Part shown: positions 47,501 through 64,000 of the stretch, one piece after another
Position numbering within the stretch: position 1 is the stretch's first letter
Layout of the letters: each line of letters opens with the position of its first letter
Source: Bugula neritina
Taxonomy: Eukaryota > Bryozoa > Gymnolaemata > Cheilostomatida > Bugulidae
Length of the DNA: 64,000 bases
Assembly: GCA_964035545.1 (NCBI GenBank)
Contig: OZ037767.1
Coordinates: 7,306,207-7,370,206 of the forward strand
Direction: 5' to 3'
Made by a program: the position numbers and the translations under genes
The notes under the pieces: generated by a model
Told to the model about the DNA's origin: nothing
The model's input: only the letters and a program-made list of their open reading frames with translations
The model's database searches: none

Positions 47501-50500
47501 GGTCACAAGGTGAGAACCTACTCAAGTAAAACATTATTGACATTTGCTTTTTTTATAAAAATTTAAAAACACTTGGAAAACTTGCTGGAAAATTTTAGAT
47601 GTAATGCATTTCATTTATGTAAGTTAAAACTCAGGTTTATCTACCCAGCACAAGCAGACACACACCTGTGTGGTATGGATATCGTCTGCTGCAACTGAGA
47701 ACTATTAAGGTATATGTAAGCATATTAACTTCAGTCACTATTTTTGTAGAGTGAGTGACATGCAGACAACAACAGCTTTATACATACAGATCAAACTGCT
47801 GCTTGCCCAACCTGAACCTCTGTGGAACATGTTGATACAGGTGAGCTAGTAGAGGCTACAGTCAATTGTATGAGTCAGTTTTATGAGTCAGCTATATGAA
47901 TCAGTTTTATGAGTCAGTCAGCTGTATGAGTCAGTTAAACTCTGATGAGTTTCATTGTGAGCAGAGAAACGTTGAAAATTAAAAAATATTCATAAACTTA
48001 ATTGAATTTCTCAAAAGATTTATAACCATGTTTAATTGCTATGTGTAACTCCTTCTGTTAGGTTAATCCTAAGTTATTTAGTTATCATCTTATCTGTCAA
48101 TGCTTTCAGTAGGTTGGTGTACATTTTAATCTATAGCGGTTTTACAGACATCGTATATATTTATAGTCTACACTCACTATACATTTTTGCCAAGTGTCCT
48201 GAAACATTGAGCACTGGAAATATAAAAAAAAATCAAAAGTAAAGATTCTGCAATAATACTAATATTGTGTGATGCGTTTCATTGCAATTTAATCTTGTAT
48301 TTCAAGGTTATTATAATGAAGGACTTCACTTTGCCTATCATGATTCTCACTCAACCTGACCTTAAAGTGACCTCTAGCAAGGAAACAATGATCCAAGGCT
48401 ATGCCAATCAAGCCTGCCAGTCTGATAATGGAGACTCGACTCATGCTAGTCAACAAGCCTTGTGCAACCTGGCATTTTGTGACCACACTTGTCATGGCTG
48501 CCAGGTGGAGTCTATCTTCGAGCTATTTTTGAAAATTCTCATCATGTGCAACAAGCCAACAGCACTGTATAATGTTCTTCTTCCAGTTGTTACCAGGTCA
48601 GCTTTCAAAAATGTATACTTTTTGGATAAAATTTCACCCTAAATTAAAACTTATGTTGAAAAAAATAAAGAAATATTTATTGACATACTTTTGATGCTGT
48701 GCTGGTAAGAGATATATTAAAGCTATATATTTATTAAAATTTAATTTCTTCTATATGCTAGAAGCACGAACAAATCAGGTCTTGTTAGTGTAATGTGGCC
48801 ATTTATATTCTGGGGACACAATTACTAATCAGAATTCATACTCACTTCTTATTCCTGAATTACCTGTTTTTTACAGTTAACAATGTGAGACATCAATTTT
48901 GTTTCGAACTTTATTTTTACTAACTAATGAAGAGGTCTGTGGTTTGTTTGCAGAAGCAACCAGTGGCATCTGTTACATCCAGAGAATTTCTACCAGAACA
49001 TGGTAAAACAGGTAAAAGTATAGTCAAAACCTACAGGGTTGATGGAAAAATTGTTTGCTAAAATTTTGTAAACTTGCTTTGTTTCAGTTCTAATCAGTTG
49101 CTATAGCTGTTCTAGGCCAGTTATAGTGTGGCAGTGGCTTTAAAAAGGCAGTAAATGCATGCAATTTAGATGAACAGTGCGTCATGCATTTACAGTAATA
49201 TTGTCAGCTGACCTAACTGTGATACAAGCTGATATGTTCCCTAATTATCTACCTGGCCGCATTTGGAGTGTAATTAAAAATGCTATCGGTTGCTACTAAA
49301 TAAATCAGGTTGCATTATTTGATTATTCTAATCATACCATGTTATTATACTAAAGAGTTATGTTCCCAAATCATTGTTTCATATTTATGTTAATATACCT
49401 AATCACCCATTTTTACTACTGTAAGGCTTATTACAATGCTTTACACACTTCAAAGAAAGGCAGAAGCCACTTTGCCTAAATGTCTCACTCAATATTTGAA
49501 CCACCTCAAGCTCTCCTTTTCAATACACCGCGTCTGCTCGTTACCTTGCAACACAACGTTGAGCCATGTAATTCTATGTAATATTATATATTGGATGTCT
49601 ATATAATGCTGCACATTATCCATTTAGTCTCCAGCATGGTTCACGGTGATATTGAGTGTGATAAAGGACAGCATCATGCCTGTGATAGAGTGTATAATAC
49701 TCACTGTCTGCCAGAAGCTCTCTGAACTCCAGAATACTTCACCAGACATTACAAAGTTCCTTCACGTGCTACCTTGTGGATGTCATGTTGATTCAGACAC
49801 AGATGATGGTATGAGGCTATGATTAACTGCTATTTTAGTACTACATGTTTGAAACTGTCTGATAGCTTGTAGACATAAACATAAAGCTGGAAATAAAGCT
49901 ATTGAATGTTTCACTATGCTGGCACTCAGAAAATATATTTTGCTTGAGATGGGGGTTTTTGTAAAACTTCTTCCATCACTAATATAGTATAGTATAGGGC
50001 TTTGAGATACTTTGTAATATATAAATCAAGTCATATCAGCAATGCTTCTAATACTTGCTATAATTTTCTATTGGCTACCACCTATGGGTTACTCCTACTC
50101 ACTACTATCTACTCACTACTAGTTACTACCTTCTCACTACTACCTACTGACTACTACCTACTGACTACTACCTACTGACTACATACTCACTACATACTAA
50201 CTACTCACTACTACCTACTGACTGCTACATACTACCTACCTACTACCTATCTACTACCTACTGTAGGTTTGTGATACGATATAATTCTCTCCTAGATTCT
50301 GAAACAGACTGGAATAATCTGGTAGTCAGTCAAGTTTTGAAACATCTGACAGAGGAGGTTTCCACTCTCCCCATATCAGTATGTGTGTTGTTAGAGAAGT
50401 TGGGGGGTCACACAAACCCCTCCAACAAATTTGAGAAGCTAAATGGTGACACATTTATTCTACAGGTCTGTACTACACAATTATAGCTTTATTCTCTGCT

Positions 50501-52905
50501 TTCTATCGATAATCCTAAACTCATGAGTTTTATATGGCTTTACCTTAGAATAGATAAAGATTTATGAGTTCTTGAAGTCATTATACTATATGAAAATAAA
50601 TAGGATCGTTAGTTTAGCTTGTAGAGTTTGTGGAGACTGTTTGTGATTGTCTGTTTTGCTGCCACTTGTCTGTTCGTGCTGTGTTAGACACATTTGCTGT
50701 ACAGCTGTAAGAAGCATCTAATTGGTCTCTGCAACTATGAAACTTATACTGCAATACACGATTTTATGTCCTCAGGTGTTGGGGTTTGCAGTCAGTGATT
50801 GTCTTTCTAATGCTGATATGTTAGAGAAAGGCAACAGAGGGAAGTTACCAGCTGAGGTGTTGGCAATACTAAATAGCACATCAGAGTGTGTGTATGCTGC
50901 ACTCTCCAAGGGTTAGTCCAGCTTTACTTTAACATTGCTATTGAGATCAATTCAGTTGGTATTCATACAAATAGAAAAATACTAAATGTATAGAACATAT
51001 ATGCCTAATGATTTGGTAATAGCTGCTTTCTGAAAATTTGCTGGTTGTTTCTAACAGAATATTGCACTGAATTTATATTAAACATGTACAGTTACACAAA
51101 TGCAGCACACAGCACACATATATGGTCATAGAAATCGGTTGCTAAAATGTAATAAATATCACGCCTAGCAACTATAACCTTATACCTTTTTCGCAGCTGT
51201 AATTCTAACAGTTTCAACTGCTTTAAGTAATGCTTTGTTAATTCTATGACAGGAAGTGATGTAACAGATCTGAACTTGACGAAAAGTCAAATGATGTACT
51301 TAACTGAACACCATCATCTGTTAGCCAGCCACAGGTCTAAAATACTTGGCAACATAAAGCACAGAGAGTATGTCCATTTTATATAAGCATTATTTCATAA
51401 CAAATGTTGGTTAGTATGAGTAGAAGATTTATGTTTATCTTATATAATTGTTATACTCTATACTCTATATCCATATTTATCTTATATAACTTCCATACTC
51501 TATATCTATATTTATCTTATATAACTTTCATACTCTATATCTATATTTATTTCATATAACTTCCATACTCTATATCTATCTTATATAACTTCCATACTCT
51601 ATATCTATCTTATATAACTTCCATACTCTATATTTATCTCATATAACTTCCATACTCTATACTCTATATTCATCTTATATAACTTCTATACTCTTAGGTC
51701 AATGTGGCCAGATCTTGATGTTGATGGAGGTACAGCTGACACATTTACAGACTTTTCTACTACTAATATTGTTAGTGAAATATTAGAGACATCTCATGGT
51801 ATGTAATTATGTTATAAATTGTAATACATTAATCCTCACCTATCTCTGCTCTGTCCTATTCGGGTAGCAGGTCATAATACATTAATATTATATTGAGACA
51901 TCTCTACATCTGCTATAATAATTATGATTTGCTGTTAATATGTTTTTGTATTATATACTTCAATAATATTATATTTTATTTGAACACATGCTACCAACAG
52001 TAGTGTTGAATGATTTTGCTGGGACATTTAGGTGAGCAGTATTTGAGAAAGATCTACCATCTGTTAGCTAACAACGCAAAGTGGCTCTTTTCATCTTTTG
52101 ACATTCACGAGTCATTGTCGTCTGCAAACCCAACCGACATAGTCCACTCCTTTGTGCCAGATGTTACTGATCACTCAGATAAAAGGCTGGAAAAAGAGTA
52201 TAACCCTCTTACGCTGTACAATAAAATTGGTGATGTGACAATTGATTTTGTAAGTAAAAAATTTATATACATATATCAATGTAATAGTGCATCCACTCAC
52301 GATCTTGTCCATATTTTTGACACAACTATAGTTTATCAGACCCCTCTCCATAATTCTTGGTTTAGTTGTCAATGTCCTTTAATTTATCTGCTATTTTCAA
52401 AAGGGTCGCTTCATTTTCACAAGTGGTCAATTTATTCGTTGGACCTTGATAGTTTGCTGTCAAATTGGACTCTCAGTCTTTACAAGGCACAAAAACTATG
52501 CTTGTTAGATAGCTGTTTTCAAGTTGACCTAGTAAAACTCTGACAGCTGGTATATAACAAACCACTATTTAGTAACAAGAAAAAGTTGGAACTTGTACAA
52601 GATGTCTAGTGAGTTTCTGGTAGGCTTTACTCTGTGAGTGGCTGGATTGCGTGTTGGACAAATGCAGTTCTAAATATTTTGCTTTCTGTTATTATTAAAA
52701 TATTTCAACTTTGAAATTTCAGGAATATTTAAAGAAAAAGACTGAGAGTTTGTCCAATCTTCTTCAGAGTGACCTTGGTCTAACAGATCTTTCGATATCT
52801 ACGATGTTGCAGCACCGCCATGATTTCCAAGATGTTGATCATTTAGAACCCAACGAGAAAAAACATGTAGAATGTTTGAAAAGCAAATTTTTGATTAGCA
52901 ATTGA
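38535..52905 (+). CDS. KIAA0825: KIAA0825 homologue (conserved protein of unknown biochemistry)
   Basis: Exons: 38535-38620, 39577-39754, 40913-41077, 41326-41498, 41652-41820, 42834-43067, 43403-43558, 43748-43876, 44177-44395, 44843-44983, 45075-45152, 45211-45332, 45895-46048, 46370-46560, 46808-46993, 47375-47509, 47750-47840, 48307-48596, 48954-49011, 49628-49808, 50296-50465, 50776-50911, 51253-51367, 51698-51798, 52032-52249, 52723-52905. Total 1352 aa (human about 1275). Recognised from order and wording: an N-terminal coil (ECLDSIENLLQDLP), then LLLNLCSHTGLTLPWKV, then LWEEIRRALEDYVVACL. The C-terminus is YNPLTLYNKIGD and a final EPNEKKHVECLKS. The protein is helical throughout, with no signal peptide, membrane segment or catalytic motif that I can see. 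Human variants are linked to postaxial polydactyly, but the molecular role is unknown. The acceptor at 45074 was chosen over one four bases earlier because only it keeps the frame open. The exon at 46808 has five candidate acceptors. Confidence 0.85.
40064..40854. mobile_element. 0.77-kb non-autonomous hAT-like element with 8-bp target duplication
   Basis: Exact 18-bp terminal inverted repeats AAAGGATTGCTCTATCTT (from 40074) and AAGATAGAGCAATCCTTT (to 40846), flanked by the direct repeat AAGTGTGT at 40064-40071 (followed by two extra T) and 40847-40854. An 8-bp duplication fits the hAT superfamily. The interior is richer in GC than its surroundings and has frames of 60 and 112 codons, none transposase-like. 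Inserted in KIAA0825 intron 2, just before the exon at 40913. Confidence 0.85.
42206..42425 (+). mobile_element. Possible solo LTR or 3' end of an LTR retroelement
   Basis: An island of higher GC beginning TGTAGGGTCGCGTAATTGAC and containing aataaaatatactcgttcac, an AATAAA-bearing block typical of an LTR R region. A short open frame (RRNGVVVRGTTSSTTCRVA, then stop) runs into its left end, as an element's last gene would. I could not define the right end or a target duplication. In the KIAA0825 intron before exon 42834. Confidence 0.35.
44035..44158 (+). repeat. 28-30-bp array before a KIAA0825 acceptor
   Basis: Four to five units of ctgctgatcacaccttaata plus atgtt. It stops about 20 nt before the acceptor gtgtcttcag at 44176. 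Confidence 0.9.
46585..46845 (+). repeat. 44-bp minisatellite carrying a splice acceptor and the first exon bases
   Basis: Five copies of ttatgttgtag followed by GCTAGACATCACTGTCATAT and tatacactgtg, period exactly 44 bp. Candidate acceptors end at 46631, 46675, 46719, 46763 and 46807. The last copy continues into the conserved exon (LDITVILYTVYELMF). Copy 2 is in frame and open (3 x 44 = 132 nt). Copies 1, 3 and 4 reach TAG one unit later. The whole 247-nt intron is essentially this array. Confidence 0.95.
47862..47940 (+). repeat. Short TATGAGTCAGTT array after a KIAA0825 donor
   Basis: Six or so degenerate 12-13-bp units (ttatgagtcagt/ctatatgaatcagt) beginning about 25 nt after the donor at 47841. 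Confidence 0.75.
50085..50272 (+). repeat. CTACTGACTACTAC tandem array before a KIAA0825 acceptor
   Basis: Irregular units of actacctactgactactac. It ends about 20 nt before the acceptor at 50295. Confidence 0.85.
51425..51692 (+). repeat. About 30-bp array running into a KIAA0825 acceptor
   Basis: Eight or nine units of atcttatataacttccatac plus tctatatct. The final unit, ataacttctatactcttag, is the functional acceptor (AG at 51696-51697), differing from the others mainly by gaining TTAG. Confidence 0.92.
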
Positions 52906-53474
52906 TATATTGAATCCCTAATATTATTTTTGTAGCATAGAGATATTGCAGAACACCAATGGCGATAGTGCCCTATTTAATTACTCAATGATATGAGAAC
53001 AGTATTGTTCTGGGAAGTTTGTTGTGATAAACTTTTATCAAATGACGTAATACTGTGACAAGAAAATATCCCATCTTTACTTTACACTAAATTTTAGGCA
53101 TTTTTAATTTAGTATTGAATGGGTAAAACCTATTTTTAGCAACAGTTTCTAGTTGATGTTATTTTTCAATAAATTCTAGTCTGTTAACAAATATTACGTT
53201 AATAATCACATATACTTTGGCTGTCTTGTTCACTGTGCAAGTAGTCTTTATGTTAAACGGAGAAATTAGAATGTTGCAGTTCTTTTAACTAGGCACATTC
53301 AAATTCATGCACATTTTTGAATGTGACTGAATTGTTACAAAACTTGTCGATTTAAATTTAACGTTATCATTTCTACTTCAAATTGCTTCACTATCTTGTA
53401 AACATGGTACACAGCAATAATAATGCACTGTCTAAAACATATTTGTTGTATTTTAGTGCACTGAGAACTTTATA

Positions 53475-53480
53475 AATAAA
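53475..53480 (+). promoter_or_regulatory. Candidate poly(A) signal of KIAA0825
   Basis: AATAAA 570 nt after the stop. An earlier hexamer at 53168-53173 is an alternative. Confidence 0.45.
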
Positions 53481-53714
53481 AACATGTTTAAATAAACTAA
53501 CAATGCAAAAATAATAATTATAGTTTGTGTTAATGCCTGCCCAGCATGTACAAGCAGATTCTCCAGATGAAAACTGTACCAGTAATAAATACAGAATATC
53601 CTGAAATGTGTGTCATCTAAAAATAGCGAGATAGTTAATCAGCAGTTAGACAAGATCTACACTAGAGATGCCTGATACACAGAGTTTTTGGCAAAATGGG
53701 GCAAGTAATGAAAC

Positions 53715-53890
53715 TATATGACATCATCTAACAGGTGATAATGCTGTATATATGACATCTTCTAGCAGGTGGTAATCTGTATATATTACATCTCCTAACA
53801 AGTGGTAAACAGTACTTGACATCTCCTAGCAGGTGGTGAACAGTACTTGACATCTCCTAGCAGGTGGTAAACAGTACTTGACATCACTGA
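53715..53890 (-). repeat. 30-bp minisatellite in the presumed SEL1L 3' UTR
   Basis: About five units of acatctcctagcaggtggta plus aacagtacttg (plus strand), starting about 35 nt past the SEL1L stop codon on the transcript strand. Confidence 0.9.
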
Positions 53891-53924
53891 GTAAGTTGTG
53901 TGAGAGAATATGACGTTGTGAAGA

Positions 53925-62135
<8,211 letters not shown>

Positions 62136-64000
62136 GGCCACATTTAGGCTACCTGCATAAATAGATTGAGCAATTTCAAATGCAAATTTCATAAGTTCCC
62201 ACTACATCAGATGTCCTTTGTCACTGTGGAAAGGGTTTGTTAGAGTAAAAGATATGAACTGCTATAGACATTTTTTAAATCAGATTTTATGCTAGTGATT
62301 TTAATCTTTTTCGTCTAAAGAAAAATTAACTTACAGCTCTGTGAGCATAATTATAAACTTGATGGTTTATTACATTCATTTTCAACTTCATATAAATAAA
62401 ACAAAAATGTAAAACAAAACTAGTAGTAATATTTCCACACTACTAGAACTAGAAATAGATGCATTACTAGTATTGTACTACTACAAGTGTAGTACTGTCT
62501 ACGACTACTACTTGAGTACTAGTAGCAGTTCTAGTTTTTCTTTTAAAAGAGTAATATATAATCTATATTATGATTATTATAACGCAAAATATAAAAAACA
62601 ATTTCGTGCTATACCCAACTAGGCAAACAGATTTTTACTTTTACAAACAAATTAAAACTAACTTTCATGTAACACAAACAAGATGAAGATTTTCACTACA
62701 TCAAACTGAAACCTAAATCGATGATGATTTTAGCAACCGGAATGACACGTCTGAAGAATTAACTTTGGTGGACTCGGTGTTGACGTATATTAAATTCGCG
62801 CAATAAGCTATACAAGAAAAGGTAACTCTATGCTGCGCAGCGGTCGGTATATGTACATGTATAATAATTATATTATGTAGTAACTGCTGATGTGAAAATT
62901 CTAATTTTATTTCCTTATAAATTTATAATATGCATTAGTATCTAAATACTCTTTGCCAGTTTTATTTGTCCTAAAGAGGTTGAGAGTTGAAAAATTTATA
63001 AAACAAGGAAGGTGTAGATATTTTGTTACAATGACATAAATGTTGTTTTGTCTCATCACTGAAATAATTATGTAATTCGAAACCTGGTAAAATAATAAAC
63101 TTATACACTCGCACAAAGCGTTTATTAGTAATACTTATCCAAAAATGTTTGAAGTTTAGAGATTTGCAACAAATTAGCTGACAATGCATAAGTTCTAACC
63201 ACTACAACCTATTATCATATTACATCATACATACATATAAGACAGACAAAGTTATAGATGTAAGGAAGAAAAATAAGAAATTCTTGGTTACTAAGCTGAT
63301 TTCTAGATGATTACCAAACTAGAGTAACCAACAATTAAATTTGTTAATACATTTTTGCAAATACTACATGTGTAAATAACATGCTTTTGGTAATTTAATT
63401 TATATAGCCTATTCAAGTATGTATTTACTTATATAATATTGGTAATTAAAATACTTGAAGAAATAGATATTGTAGAGTTAGCTTGTATTTATTTAGAGAC
63501 ATTTCTTTAGAGCCATAGCCCTTAAATTACTATAACCTAAAACTTAAACAAAATAATATTTTTCTTACTTAAATGCTCGTAATATCTGTCAAACAAAAAG
63601 AGTCACATCATTGCCATCGTTATGCAGAGACAAATAAAATGCAAGTTATCCTTCCTTACTAAGATAGCTAAACTATACTTGCAATGCAATCCATTCTTTC
63701 ATGCTGTCAAATTCATAAAATTTTAGTCTAAATAATCTTGTAAGCATTTAAACACATTTACTTAGCAGAAATTATGCGTTTTATTGGTTTCATGGAAAAA
63801 AAGCAAAAACTCGTGTTTATACAATAAAAAAGTCATTGTTCGATTTATAAAAGCATTATAATGAATACATGCATACACTCAGTGGGTACACAAAAGAAAA
63901 CTTCGAAATATAAAAAGCTTATAAAAAAGGGTAAATTATTAACAAAATATATATAAAAGCTTACTTTTAGTTTTTGCAATATAACTATGGATTGTATCAA
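62136..64000. other. Upstream region of SEL1L, no gene recognised
   Basis: Contains the probable SEL1L 5' UTR: a TTTATGCAG acceptor just before the chosen ATG suggests an upstream non-coding exon. Also an ACT/AGT-rich palindromic patch (62415-62535) and a small CpG-containing patch near 62740-62850 that could be the promoter. From about 62860 to the end it is plain AT-rich sequence with no convincing open frame. Confidence 0.55.
62415..62535. repeat. ACT/AGT-rich palindromic patch
   Basis: Many tactagta and actagt palindromes and AGT/ACT triplets (ctagtattgtactactac, gactactacttgagtactag). A less regular relative of the blocks at 10937 and 37840. Confidence 0.7.

Larger units (their letters stand above)
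52906..53924. other. Convergent spacer between KIAA0825 and SEL1L
   Basis: Holds both 3' UTRs. AATAAA on the plus strand occurs at 53168-53173 and 53475-53480. On the minus strand I find no AATAAA close to the SEL1L stop, so its 3' UTR may extend into the KIAA0825 3' region. Also contains the array at 53715-53890. Confidence 0.6.

Overview
The window is nuclear DNA from an animal, almost certainly an invertebrate. It is AT-rich, and every gene is split into many short exons with GT-AG introns. The proteins are metazoan: BTBD7, a PSTPIP-type F-BAR protein, an alpha-tubulin paralogue, ALDH1L (10-formyltetrahydrofolate dehydrogenase), KIAA0825 and SEL1L. SEL1L lacks the fibronectin type II domain of vertebrate SEL1L. 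I cannot fix the phylum from sequence alone. I rebuilt each gene by following reading phase across splice sites, and every complete model gives a coding length divisible by three.

Layout. BTBD7 (+, 2511-9112) is missing its 5' part, including the first BTB domain, which must lie to the left of the window. The F-BAR gene (+, 12189-16267) encodes 354 aa. A divergent alpha-tubulin (+, 18770-24951, 503 aa) runs tail to tail into ALDH1L (-, 25323-35553, 909 aa). A 3 kb head-to-head spacer separates ALDH1L from KIAA0825 (+, 38535-52905, 1352 aa). KIAA0825 converges with SEL1L (-, 53925-62135, 877 aa). The region to the right of SEL1L is upstream sequence with no gene I can recognise. The genes are not an operon and have unrelated jobs: one-carbon metabolism, ER-associated degradation, cytoskeleton and membrane curvature, and a BTB-domain protein tied to epithelial morphogenesis.

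The most unusual feature is the tandem repeats. Introns are packed with minisatellites of 10-44 bp. In at least five introns the repeat unit contains the real splice junction, so the authentic donor or acceptor is simply the first or last unit of an array that repeats it many times: BTBD7 2650, ALDH1L 28310, SEL1L 55972 and 56828, and KIAA0825 46807. Many other arrays stop within about 50 nt of a splice site. This repeated multiplication of splice sites is the best candidate here for an undescribed phenomenon.

Mobile DNA is present as small non-autonomous pieces: two copies of one tRNA-derived SINE, an inverted pair of about 170 bp MITEs, a 0.77 kb element with 8-bp target duplications, a 0.76 kb element with CACTGCG termini, a near-perfect 200 bp palindrome inside a (TA)n tract with wording like Penelope-type elements, and a possible solo LTR. 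Three ANT-type trinucleotide blocks lie in the spacers between or beside genes.
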